This document shows, one piece after another, positions 1 through 8,373 of a DNA stretch of 51,989 nt; position 1 is the first letter of the stretch, and each line of letters starts with the position of its first letter. Below the pieces are notes generated by a model that saw nothing but the letters and a program-made list of their open reading frames with translations, searched no databases and was not told the origin of the DNA. Origin of the DNA: an uncultured Clostridia bacterium (GTDB lineage: Bacteria; Bacillota; Clostridia; Oscillospirales; CAG-272); the NCBI GenBank assembly GCA_944384585.1, contig CALWTY010000011.1, positions 1 to 51,989 of the forward strand, read 5' to 3'. The translations under genes and the position numbers were made by a program.

Positions 1-227
1 CAGTTCGTTGCTTAATTTCTAAATATGCTACCCTCACGGGGCTTTTTGTACTGTCCGCACTATTTGGGGCAGTTCAGCTTCGGGCAGAGGGGCGTTTTAC
101 CGACAGAGGAGCAGGGAATGCGAACCGCAGCCTCCGATCGGAGCAGATGACGTGCAGGGGCATATCGGTCAAAGGAAGCCGTGCCGGGGCAAATACTCTC
201 CTGCGGAGGAGGCGCGATCCATAGCGG
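1..227. other. Window edge, no supported gene
   Basis: This is the stretch between the window edge and the stop codon of the first glycosidase. One plus-strand frame is open from position 3 to 209, but it has no start codon within the window, its sequence resembles no family I recognise, and its second half is compositionally unlike a protein. A short reverse frame at 74-256 overlaps the end of the glycosidase and is not convincing. The run around 28-75 has the look of a terminator or an element end, but I cannot assign it. Confidence 0.3.
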
Positions 228-2570
228 TCAGTTCCATTCGAGCCGCAGCTCCTCAAGACAAAGCCGTTCCGGGTCGCTGACCCGCATTCCCCAGACGATG
301 CCGGGATCGGTGAGCTTTCCGAAGAGCGGCGCCATCGAGGAGCATAATGTCAGGCGAAGTTCCGCTGTCCGACCGCGGAAGCGATCCGGGATCGGGAAGG
401 AATAGGGAGGGAAGGCGCGCAGACCGAGTCTCTCTCCGTCCAGCTCCGCCATTGCAGCGAGCAGATTGTTCCGATACGTCAGAACAAGCCCCTCCGCCTC
501 CGCGGGGATCGGGAGGGTGAGGCAGACAATCGCTCTTCCGAAGAAGCTCTCACCGAAGGGCGACTCCCTGCCGACGGTGATTCTGCCGTCGTCATGCGGG
601 ATAAAATCCCCCCACAGGAGGACGAGCGGCAGAAAATCGGAGTCGATGCCGTCAGTCGATAGAAAATGCTCTCCCGCCGCCAGCGGGAGCGGCGGGGACG
701 CCTCATACAGCGAGGTCATGCAGTCGGGAAGCGCCGCGGGGAATCTGCCGAATGTCGTCGGAGCGCCGTCAAGGAGCAGGGCGGAGGGAGCGGGATAGCG
801 GCGCATATGAAGGGTCAGCACCGCGTCGCGATCGAGGGTAAAGCGGAAGGTCTTATCGTCGGAAAAGAAGACGCGGAGGAGGTTGTCGGAGGGAAATTCC
901 ACCCGATCGGGGGTCAGCGCCAGGGAATGCGTTCTGACGGCGGGGGCTACGGTCCGGTCGGTGAAGACACCGAAGGGCTCCAGCCTGAACGGGATGCGCT
1001 CCCCGCTGCGGTGCAGGATCAGCTCCCTTGCGGGCCCGGGGGTGTCGGAGGCGTCGAGGACGACGAAGGAGCCGTCGGTGAAGGCCTTGAGGCGGAGACG
1101 TTCCGCCGTTTTGCCGTTTTTCCCGGTTACGGTGATCACGGGGGTCAGCCCGGACAGAAATGCGTCCAGCGCCGATATGTCGGGGAAAAACCGACCGCTC
1201 TGCTCCTCGGTGATTCCGCCGTCTCCAAAGCGGAGGGTGTATTCGGTGTCGGAGCGGTCGGTTTCTCGGATCAGCTTCCAGCCGAGCTGGCGGGCGTTGA
1301 GCGCGTCAATGCACTCCTTGAAAAGCGCGTCGTAATGGACCGGCGCTCTGTCGCGCAGGGTGGAGGCACAGGCGGTAAAGGGGTAGCGGAGCGAGAGGGT
1401 GACAAGCGGTGTTTTACCGGCGTAGACAACGGCTTCCTTTGCCGATTCGGTCAGCGCGGGCGCGGCGAGAAAATCGGGGGAATCGGGGGAAAAGTTGCTG
1501 AAATAGGTGTTCTTTTTCAGATTGCCCCGCAGATCGTAATGCGAGACCATGAAGAAATGATCCACCCCGTGGACGGCCGCATACCACAGATAGCGATTGC
1601 GGGAGGCATAGGGCATCGAGCAGGGACCGAGCCCGAACAGCTCCGCCATTGCGTGCTTTGCACCGTGAGCCCGCAGATCGGCAATCTGCGCGAAAACAAG
1701 GTCGGTCTCCGGCAGGACGGCGCTGTTCAGCTCGTCGACGCCGGGCAGATCCATCAGATCCAGGCATTCGAAGAGATCGCCTGTCACCTGGATCGCATTA
1801 TAGATGCTGTTGTCGCCGTAGAAGTGACCGGTCAGGGCGACCGAGTGCGCGCGGCACCAGTCGGAAAGCCGTCTGACATAACTTTCCCGGAAGCGGTCGG
1901 CCAGAAGGCGGTTGTACCGAAGCTGAAAATCCGGGCAGTCCTCTCCTGCGGCATAGGCCCGGATTTCCTCCCGCAGATCCTTCCCGCAAAGGGCGTGGTA
2001 AGCCTCCTCAATCCCGTCGAAATAGGGCAGACGGCAGAGCGCGGGATCGAAATGCTCCCGTGCAACGGTATAGTCGAAGCTCGGCTCGTCGGTAAAAAAG
2101 CCGGCGATCGTCCCGCCGAAATCGGAGGCGAACCACTCGAAATATTTTTCATGCGTCATCGAAAGGAAACAGTCGACGGCATCGGGATTGAAGAGATCGA
2201 CGGCAAAGGGCTCGAAGGTGCAGTTTTTCTCATCGGTCTTCATCCGTTCCACTCGCAGCACTCCCTTCTCGCAGACAAAGCGCTTGGCGACAAAGGCGGG
2301 ATCGGCATGTGCCACGCGATTCATGCAGGAGCCGGACGGCCAGTTGAAATCGTCGTACAGCCAGATCCGCATTCCGTGAGAGCGGGCAAAGCTGATGCAA
2401 ACCTCGCAGAGCGCCCGCCATTCCTCCGACATATAGTCGACCTCCATGCCGGAGCGCGCATAGAGAAGGAGCTGATCCACGCCGCCGCCGCGGAGCTTTC
2501 CGAGAAAATCACGCAGACGATCGGGGTCGGGGCGTCCCACCAGCGGAAGAAACGATATGATGGGGTTCAT
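228..2570 (-). CDS. GH106-like glycoside hydrolase
   Basis: A 780-residue protein with no signal peptide, so probably cytoplasmic. The N-terminal half has the TIM-barrel motifs of the large GH106-type (alpha-L-rhamnosidase-like) hydrolases: LYDDFNWPSG at residues 71-80, FFTDEPSF at 158-165 with candidate acid E162, GHFYGDN near 249, and MAELFGLG near 308 with candidate E310. The C-terminal half looks like beta-sandwich domains, the last from about residue 670. The start is supported by AAAGGAT upstream. It is transcribed divergently from an AraC regulator out of a shared symmetric promoter, so it is the likely target of that regulator. The family is inferred from motifs; the exact substrate is unknown, although the neighbouring GH127 and GH78 genes suggest L-rhamnose or L-arabinose-containing plant glycans. 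Confidence 0.65.
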   Translation of the reverse strand: MNPIISFLPLVGRPDPDRLRDFLGKLRGGGVDQLLLYARSGMEVDYMSEEWRALCEVCISFARSHGMRIWLYDDFNWPSGSCMNRVAHADPAFVAKRFVCEKGVLRVERMKTDEKNCTFEPFAVDLFNPDAVDCFLSMTHEKYFEWFASDFGGTIAGFFTDEPSFDYTVAREHFDPALCRLPYFDGIEEAYHALCGKDLREEIRAYAAGEDCPDFQLRYNRLLADRFRESYVRRLSDWCRAHSVALTGHFYGDNSIYNAIQVTGDLFECLDLMDLPGVDELNSAVLPETDLVFAQIADLRAHGAKHAMAELFGLGPCSMPYASRNRYLWYAAVHGVDHFFMVSHYDLRGNLKKNTYFSNFSPDSPDFLAAPALTESAKEAVVYAGKTPLVTLSLRYPFTACASTLRDRAPVHYDALFKECIDALNARQLGWKLIRETDRSDTEYTLRFGDGGITEEQSGRFFPDISALDAFLSGLTPVITVTGKNGKTAERLRLKAFTDGSFVVLDASDTPGPARELILHRSGERIPFRLEPFGVFTDRTVAPAVRTHSLALTPDRVEFPSDNLLRVFFSDDKTFRFTLDRDAVLTLHMRRYPAPSALLLDGAPTTFGRFPAALPDCMTSLYEASPPLPLAAGEHFLSTDGIDSDFLPLVLLWGDFIPHDDGRITVGRESPFGESFFGRAIVCLTLPIPAEAEGLVLTYRNNLLAAMAELDGERLGLRAFPPYSFPIPDRFRGRTAELRLTLCSSMAPLFGKLTDPGIVWGMRVSDPERLCLEELRLEWN

Positions 2571-2614
2571 AGAGAAATCCTTTCGGTATTCATGGTATTT
2601 TATGTTGAGCGCAT

Positions 2615-2648
2615 CTTGATTATATCATCGATTTCGGCTATAATCAAG
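2615..2648. promoter_or_regulatory. Symmetric bidirectional promoter
   Basis: Perfect 10-bp arms CTTGATTATA (2615-2624) and TATAATCAAG (2639-2648) flank 14 bp. On the plus strand TTGATT (2616-2621) lies 17 bp from TATAAT (2639-2644), facing the AraC gene. On the minus strand TTGATT (2647-2642) lies 17 bp from TATAAT (2624-2619), facing the glycosidase. Each -35 box overlaps the -10 box of the opposite promoter. Confidence 0.8.
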
Positions 2649-2706
2649 GTATAAAACAAAGAGAAATCTTTCTGAAACAAAGATTTTCATTTCGCGGGAG
2701 GAGAGA

Positions 2707-3534
2707 ATGGAGCTGTTTATCCGATATGCCGAGCAGGGGGATTTCCCGCCGCTGCCCTACGCAGTCAGGGCATATGACGATCGGTTTCTGTATATTCTGT
2801 CGGGGAAGGGGGAGCTTGAGCTGGAGGGGAAGCGTCATGCGATCCGTGAAGACTGCCTCTGCTATTACCCGGCGGGCAGCCGCTATCGTCTCATTGTCGG
2901 AGAGGGAGAACGGCTTCGGTTTGTTTCGGTGAATTTTGATTTTTCAAGAGCCTATGAGGGAATCACGCAGGTGCTGCCTCCGGTTCCCGCCGAGCGATAC
3001 CGTGAGGAAGAGCGGCATATTGCGGCGCTTGCGCCGGGAGAGGATCTGTTTCGGTGCGGCTTTGTGATGCGGGAGGCGATGAAGCTGCGGGAGCTGATGA
3101 CGGCGGTCGCCGACGAATTCGGCAGCGCCGTTCCCCATGCCGAGCGGCGGGCATCTGCGCTGCTTCAGTATCTCTGCTATCGGATTCTGGATCGGCGGAA
3201 GCCGCCGGAGGAGCAGCTCTGCCGGCGGGTGACGGGCTGGCTTGAGGAGCATTATGCGGAAAAGCTCGAGATCCGCAGGCTGGCGGAGGTCTTTGCCTAT
3301 CATCCCAATTATCTCGGTGCCGTTTTCCGAAAAGGGACCGGTATGACGCTGCACCGCTATATCATGCAGCTTCGCCTCCGACGAGGGGCGGAGCTGCTCA
3401 AGAGCAGCTCCGCTTCCGTCGCGGAGATCGCGGAGGCGGTAGGCTTCGAAAATGCCGACCACTTTTCCGCCTGCTTCACCAAACGCTATTCGATCCCCCC
3501 GACCGTCTATCGAAGAACGGAATTATCGCTCTGA
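2707..3534 (+). CDS. AraC-family transcriptional regulator
   Basis: A 275-residue regulator. The N-terminal part (about residues 1-120) has the cupin-like sensing pattern, including a PAGSRYRL stretch. The C-terminal 100 residues carry the two helix-turn-helix units of the AraC/XylS family: LAEVFAYHPNYLGAVFRK, then VAEIAEAVGFENADHFSACF and the closing FTKRYSIPPTVYRR. GGGAGGAG just upstream supports the start. It lies between a divergent glycosidase and the co-directional GH127-GH78 pair, so it probably senses a sugar released by these enzymes and controls both sides. The ligand is not predictable from the sequence. Confidence 0.88.
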   Translation: MELFIRYAEQGDFPPLPYAVRAYDDRFLYILSGKGELELEGKRHAIREDCLCYYPAGSRYRLIVGEGERLRFVSVNFDFSRAYEGITQVLPPVPAERYREEERHIAALAPGEDLFRCGFVMREAMKLRELMTAVADEFGSAVPHAERRASALLQYLCYRILDRRKPPEEQLCRRVTGWLEEHYAEKLEIRRLAEVFAYHPNYLGAVFRKGTGMTLHRYIMQLRLRRGAELLKSSSASVAEIAEAVGFENADHFSACFTKRYSIPPTVYRRTELSL

Positions 3535-3580
3535 ATCGGGAAAATGGATGATATGCCTATGAATTCGGACGAAAAGATTC

Positions 3581-3609
3581 TTGCCCGAAGGGGGAGAACC
3601 CGCTATAAT
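3581..3609 (+). promoter_or_regulatory. Sigma-A promoter of the GH127-GH78 operon
   Basis: TTGCCC (3581-3586), a 17-bp spacer and a perfect TATAAT (3604-3609). The short leader then carries an 8-bp hairpin, TTCCGCCC (3629-3636) with GGGCGGAA (3644-3651), ending about 8 nt before the Shine-Dalgarno AGGAGGA. The hairpin may affect mRNA stability or translation. Confidence 0.7.
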
Positions 3610-3671
3610 GAAACCGAAAGCAAATGACTTCCGCCCCGCTGCAGGGCGGAAAAACAAAGGAGGATAACGCA

Positions 3672-5663
3672 ATGGAGCGACTTTGTCGGAATGGCTCGTC
3701 CTTGCCGCCCGAGGAATGGGGCGACGGTCTGTTTGTCGATTGCCGGAATGAATTTGCCTATGAGGGGTATATCGGAGAGCTGCTTGATTTTATTCGGGAG
3801 CATCAGCTTCTCCGAAAGGAGCTGTGGGAGAGATTTATTGAGCCCTTCCGCACCGCAGCGGACGGGGACGGCGGCTGGCGGGGAGAATTCTGGGGTAAGA
3901 TGATGCGGGGCGCCTGCTTCGTCCTGTCTGCGAAGAGGGACGAGAGGCTCTATGCGATTCTGAAGAGATCGGTCGCGGAGATGATCGGAAGCGCCGATAC
4001 AACCGGGCGGATCAGCTCCTATCCCGTCTCGAGGGAGATGACCTCCTGGGATCTTTGGTGTCGGAAATATGTGATGCTCGGAATGCAGTACTTCTTTGAG
4101 CTGTGCGACGACGAGGCGTTCAGGCAGGAGATTATCGCTTCGCTTCTGCGGCAGCTCGACGCGATCACGGCCAAGGTGGGGGATCGCGAGAAGGGACTGA
4201 TTCCGATCACCGAGACCGGCAATCCTTGGCGGGGTCTGAATTCATCCTCGATCCTGGAGCCGGTCATGCGGCTCTATACGATGACAAAGGAGCCGCGCTG
4301 CCTGGCATTTGCAGAGCACATCGTCTCCTGCGGCGGTACCTCGGTCGAGAATCTCTTCCGACTTGCGCGGGAGGATCGGCTTCTGCCGTATCAGTACCCC
4401 GTGACAAAGGCGTATGAGATGATTTCCTGCTTTGAGGGCCTTTTGGAGTATTCCCTTGCCACGGGGGAGGAGTCCTGCCGGGAGTCGGTGCTTCGCTTTG
4501 CGGAGCGTCTTCTCGAAAGCGACTTTACCGTCATCGGAAGCGGCGGCTGCGCGGGGGAGATGTTCGATCATTCCACCGTCCGTCAGGCGAATACGACCAA
4601 CAGCGCAGTCAAGCAGGAGACCTGCGTCACGGTCACCTATATGAAATTTTTCCTCCGTATGCTGCTGCTGACCGGCGATCCGAAGTATGCAGACGCCTTT
4701 GAGCGTTCCTTTTTCAACGCCTACCGCGGCGCGCTGAATACCGAAAATGCTCTCGATCCCGTTCTTCGCCGCTTTGAGACATGGGTGAAGGAGCCGCTGC
4801 CGTTTGACAGCTACAGCCCGCTCACGGCGGGACGGCGGGGAAACGGGATCGGAGGGCTGATGGAGCTGACCGGCGGGCATTATTACGGCTGCTGCGCCGG
4901 CATCGGCCCGGCGGGCGCGGGGCTTTTGTCGAAACTGCAGCTGCTGACGCGAAAGGGTTGTCTGGTGATGAATCTTTATTTGCCGGGGCAGGTCACGGGC
5001 TTCAGCCCGTCGGGGCGGCGGGTGACGATCAGGACCGAGACGGAGTACCCGAAAACCGGGGTGATCCGGATCACGCTTCAGCCCGAGGAGGAGGGAGAGC
5101 GCTTCGCGCTTCTGCTGCGGAATCCCGCATGGAGCGAAAGAACGACCGTGACGGTCAACGGAGAGCCTCTCCCCGCCTCAGACGGGTATCTGCGGGTGGA
5201 GCGGGCATGGAAACGGGGGGATACGATCCTGCTGACGCTCGACCTGCGGATCAGGGTGCTGCATCCCATTCCCTACGGCCACCAGGTGATCATGACGAAG
5301 GTAGACTGGGGGCACGATTATATCGTCCCGGTATACGATCGGGAGGATCCGAAGGCGAAATATCACATCGCGCTCCAAAGAGGGCCGGTAATGCTGGCGG
5401 CGGACAGCCGCCTTGAGCGAAGGGAAGCGATCCCGCCGGTTCGGGAGGACGCGGAGGGCTTTGCGGAAGGGAAACTGACCGATCGCATTCCCTTCCCGCA
5501 TCTGGTGGGAGCGGAAATCACGCTGGCCGACGGCAGCCATCTGACGGCGGTTGATTACGGCTCGGCGGGGAAACGATGGAACAGCGACCGCGCCGCGGTG
5601 TGGATCATGACGGAGCAGCCCGGCGGCGGAGGGGCGGAACAGGAGCGGAAAGATGGCGTATGA
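3672..5663 (+). CDS. GH127 beta-L-arabinofuranosidase-like enzyme
   Basis: A 663-residue protein of the GH127 (former DUF1680) family, whose characterised members release L-arabinofuranose from beta-linked arabino-oligosaccharides using a zinc-bound cysteine nucleophile. The metal and catalytic signature is visible: E316 and C318 in an ETC motif, then the C407-C408 pair in YYGCCAG, close to the spacing of the characterised enzyme HypBA1 (E338, C340, C417, C418, from memory). An (alpha/alpha)6 barrel followed by C-terminal beta-sandwich segments (PAWSERTTVTVNGEP) fits the family. There is no signal peptide, so it should act inside the cell. The start was chosen at 3672 because AGGAGGA lies 8 nt upstream; a start at 3624 has no such site. 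The 3' end overlaps the GH78 gene by 11 bp, indicating co-translation. Confidence 0.85.
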   Translation: MERLCRNGSSLPPEEWGDGLFVDCRNEFAYEGYIGELLDFIREHQLLRKELWERFIEPFRTAADGDGGWRGEFWGKMMRGACFVLSAKRDERLYAILKRSVAEMIGSADTTGRISSYPVSREMTSWDLWCRKYVMLGMQYFFELCDDEAFRQEIIASLLRQLDAITAKVGDREKGLIPITETGNPWRGLNSSSILEPVMRLYTMTKEPRCLAFAEHIVSCGGTSVENLFRLAREDRLLPYQYPVTKAYEMISCFEGLLEYSLATGEESCRESVLRFAERLLESDFTVIGSGGCAGEMFDHSTVRQANTTNSAVKQETCVTVTYMKFFLRMLLLTGDPKYADAFERSFFNAYRGALNTENALDPVLRRFETWVKEPLPFDSYSPLTAGRRGNGIGGLMELTGGHYYGCCAGIGPAGAGLLSKLQLLTRKGCLVMNLYLPGQVTGFSPSGRRVTIRTETEYPKTGVIRITLQPEEEGERFALLLRNPAWSERTTVTVNGEPLPASDGYLRVERAWKRGDTILLTLDLRIRVLHPIPYGHQVIMTKVDWGHDYIVPVYDREDPKAKYHIALQRGPVMLAADSRLERREAIPPVREDAEGFAEGKLTDRIPFPHLVGAEITLADGSHLTAVDYGSAGKRWNSDRAAVWIMTEQPGGGGAEQERKDGV

Positions 5664-8289
5664 GATCGTAACACGGCGGTTTTTACATTCTGCATGGGTC
5701 TTCGGAGAGGATTCCTTCCTTTCGGAGGGAATGGGGCGCGGCGGAATCGACGGCGCGGAATGGATCTGGCCCCATACCTATGCAAGAGCCTATCTCCGGC
5801 GGTATTTTCAGGCAGACGGCAAGGAGCCGGTCAGCGCGGTTTTCCTCTGCGACAATCCTTTTGATCTTTTTGTCAACGGGAGGCAGGTCTGCAGCGGCGT
5901 CAGGCACTTCGAAGGCTCGCTTGACGGTTATGTGACGGCGGGCGAGAACCGCATCAATCTCCGCGCCGCGCAGACCGCCGACGACGGTTTCTTTACCTCG
6001 GCGCTCTGCGGTGTGATCCGGGTGGGAGGCAGAACGATCGTCACCGATGGAAGCTGGGAGGCCTATGTCCCCGTCACCTTCTGGGAAAACCGAGAGCCGG
6101 AGGATTGGCAGACGATGACGGCGGACAACCGCATCAGAAGCTGCCCGATCCATCCCGCCGCGAATAAGCGTTCCCTGTACCTGCGCGGCAGTTTTTCCGT
6201 CAGCGGCAGGGTGACCGGAGCGATACTCCATACGACCTCCCTCGGCCTTGCCGAGATGTATCTGAACGGCGTCAGAACCGACGACGAGCTGTTCTCGCAG
6301 GGAATCTCGGAAAAATACCGCGAATATCATACCGTCGACGTCACGGGACTGTTGCGGGAGGGGCGGAATGTTCTCGGGGCGCTGACGGGGAACGGCTGGT
6401 ACAACAGCGCCTCCCACAGCGAGGTATTCATGAACAAGCCGAAACTTCGCGCTGAGCTGGAGATCGAATATGCCGACGGGCGACGGGAGTGCTTCGGGAC
6501 GGGGAGAGGCTGGAAATGCCGCTTTTCTCCTCTGACCGACAACGATCTGCAGTTCGGGGAGCGACGGGATGAGCGGCTGGCAATCCCCGATTGGTGCGAT
6601 CCCGATTATGATGACACGGATTGGAGTCTCTGCGGGACGGAGGAGGAGATCGCCGCCTTCGTTTTGCGGCACGGTCCGCCCGTCGTGATCAAGCGGCGGC
6701 TTGAGCCTGTCAGCCGAACGGTCGGAGAGGGGAGAGTGCTGCTTGATTTCGGAGAAAACTGTGCCGGCCGCTATCGGATCGTGCTGCAGAACACCGAGGC
6801 GGGTCAGAGAATCCGCATCCGCTTCTGCGAACGGCTGGATCGGACGGGCGAGCCGATCGTCGGTGCCTACACGCCGGTCTTTTTCAACCGCGACGCCATG
6901 CCGGGCGGCTGCTCTCCCGCTTGTATGCGGAATTTCGATCTCTATATCTGCAAGGGCGGGGAGGAGGACTATGAGCCGCATTTTGCCTTTTCCGGCTTCC
7001 GCTATCTGATCGTGGAGGGGCTTGCCTCCCCGGAGCAGCTTGTTTCAGCCCGGATGACGGTGATGCATAACGATCTTGTCGACACGGGACGGCTGGAGAG
7101 CGGGAATCCCCTGATCGGACAGCTCTTCGATGCGACCCGCCGTACATGGCTGTCGAACGCCTTGAACGGCCCGATGGACTGCCCGACGCGGGAAAAGAAC
7201 TATTGGACGGGAGATGCCCAGCTCTTCTGCCCGACCGCTTGCTATCTGACCGATTGCAGCGAGTTTCTTGCAAGATGGACCGACGGCGGAAGGAAAATGT
7301 GTCCGGGGGTGTACGGCTGGGGAGACGAAATCTATCTGATCCCCTATACGCTCTATCAATTCTACGGCGATATCGGACTGCTGCGGGTGAGGTGGGAGGA
7401 GATTGCCGCTTATGCCGAAGAGCGGCTTTCCTGCCTTGAGGAGGGGCTTCCCGTTCATCCGAATTCCCCCTTTAACGATCATCTCTCCCCTTTTTCCGTC
7501 CAAGCGGGGCGCGATTTCTTCGCCTGCGCATATTTCTGTCTGATGCTGCATCTTCTCGTAAAGCTGGCGGGACTTCTCGGAGATGACGAGCGTCGGGCGC
7601 GCTATGCGGCGCTTTCGAAAGAAGCCGACGTCAGCTTCGATCGGCGCTTCTATCTGCCCGACCTCGAAAAATATACCCCCGAAGGGCAGACGGGCTATGT
7701 GCTGCCGCTGGCGTTCGGCTTGGTCCCGGCGGAACGGGCGCAGAGAATGGCGCAGAAGCTGAACGAAGCGGTGCTGCGGCGGGGATGTCTCGATACCGGC
7801 TATGTGGGAACGCGGTATCTGATGCAGGTCCTTTGCGAGTACGGATACGGCGGGACGGCGGCCATGCTTCTTGAGCGGAGGGAGTATCCTTCCTGGCGGC
7901 ATATGCTGTCGCAGGGAGGGAATACCGTCTGTGAGACCTGGGGCGGAATTTCCGACATGGCGGAGGAGCAGAGCCTCAGCATGAATCACTTTACGCTGGG
8001 CTCGGTGGTCGGATGGCTCTTCCGAGATCCCGCCGGCATCCGTTGGGAGGAATCGGAGGCGGGCTTCTCTCATGTGGTGCTGAAGCCGGTCTTCCTCCCG
8101 AAGCTGGGGGATCTCCGCGCGACGCTCCAAACCGTCAACGGAAGGATCACCGCCGGCTGGCGCGAGGTGGGGGAAGGGTTCCTGTATGAATTTTCCGCCG
8201 AGCGTCCGATTACCCTGATTCTGCCCGACGGAAGCCGGACGGAATATCCGGCGGGCGCATACCGCGTCGAATATCATCCGAAGGGATGA
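5653..8289 (+). CDS. GH78 alpha-L-rhamnosidase
   Basis: An 878-residue protein with the full GH78 layout: N-terminal beta-sandwich domains, an (alpha/alpha)6 catalytic barrel from about residue 440, and a C-terminal beta domain. The hallmark DCPTREKNYWTGDAQ begins at residue 509, with E514 the expected general acid. The distal VCETWGG (E761) and SMNH (776-779) motifs match the family's second catalytic glutamate and its substrate-pocket loop. The family removes terminal alpha-L-rhamnose from plant pectins, flavonoids and glycoproteins. There is no signal peptide. It overlaps the preceding GH127 gene by 11 bp, with AGGAGCGG as ribosome site. Together the two enzymes suggest processing of imported rhamnose- and arabinose-containing oligosaccharides. 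Confidence 0.9.
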   Translation: MAYEIVTRRFLHSAWVFGEDSFLSEGMGRGGIDGAEWIWPHTYARAYLRRYFQADGKEPVSAVFLCDNPFDLFVNGRQVCSGVRHFEGSLDGYVTAGENRINLRAAQTADDGFFTSALCGVIRVGGRTIVTDGSWEAYVPVTFWENREPEDWQTMTADNRIRSCPIHPAANKRSLYLRGSFSVSGRVTGAILHTTSLGLAEMYLNGVRTDDELFSQGISEKYREYHTVDVTGLLREGRNVLGALTGNGWYNSASHSEVFMNKPKLRAELEIEYADGRRECFGTGRGWKCRFSPLTDNDLQFGERRDERLAIPDWCDPDYDDTDWSLCGTEEEIAAFVLRHGPPVVIKRRLEPVSRTVGEGRVLLDFGENCAGRYRIVLQNTEAGQRIRIRFCERLDRTGEPIVGAYTPVFFNRDAMPGGCSPACMRNFDLYICKGGEEDYEPHFAFSGFRYLIVEGLASPEQLVSARMTVMHNDLVDTGRLESGNPLIGQLFDATRRTWLSNALNGPMDCPTREKNYWTGDAQLFCPTACYLTDCSEFLARWTDGGRKMCPGVYGWGDEIYLIPYTLYQFYGDIGLLRVRWEEIAAYAEERLSCLEEGLPVHPNSPFNDHLSPFSVQAGRDFFACAYFCLMLHLLVKLAGLLGDDERRARYAALSKEADVSFDRRFYLPDLEKYTPEGQTGYVLPLAFGLVPAERAQRMAQKLNEAVLRRGCLDTGYVGTRYLMQVLCEYGYGGTAAMLLERREYPSWRHMLSQGGNTVCETWGGISDMAEEQSLSMNHFTLGSVVGWLFRDPAGIRWEESEAGFSHVVLKPVFLPKLGDLRATLQTVNGRITAGWREVGEGFLYEFSAERPITLILPDGSRTEYPAGAYRVEYHPKG

Positions 8290-8327
8290 ACGCCGCCCCC
8301 AAGGGCGAGGCGAAGGAAGAATGCCGG

Positions 8328-8360
8328 AAAAAAACCGACGAACGGAACTCCGTTCGTCGG
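8328..8360 (-). terminator. Intrinsic terminator of the GH110-like gene
   Basis: CCGACGAACGGA (8335-8346) pairs with TCCGTTCGTCGG (8349-8360). On the minus strand the stem is followed by seven T (8334-8328). It lies between the convergent GH78 and GH110-like genes and may also help end GH78 transcription. Confidence 0.85.
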
Positions 8361-8373
8361 CATCCGGGGATCG

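Noticed and set aside
1..75. Possible insertion-sequence end at the left edge
   Set aside because: The sequence looked vaguely familiar, but no transposase, inverted repeat pair or target duplication can be seen in the window.
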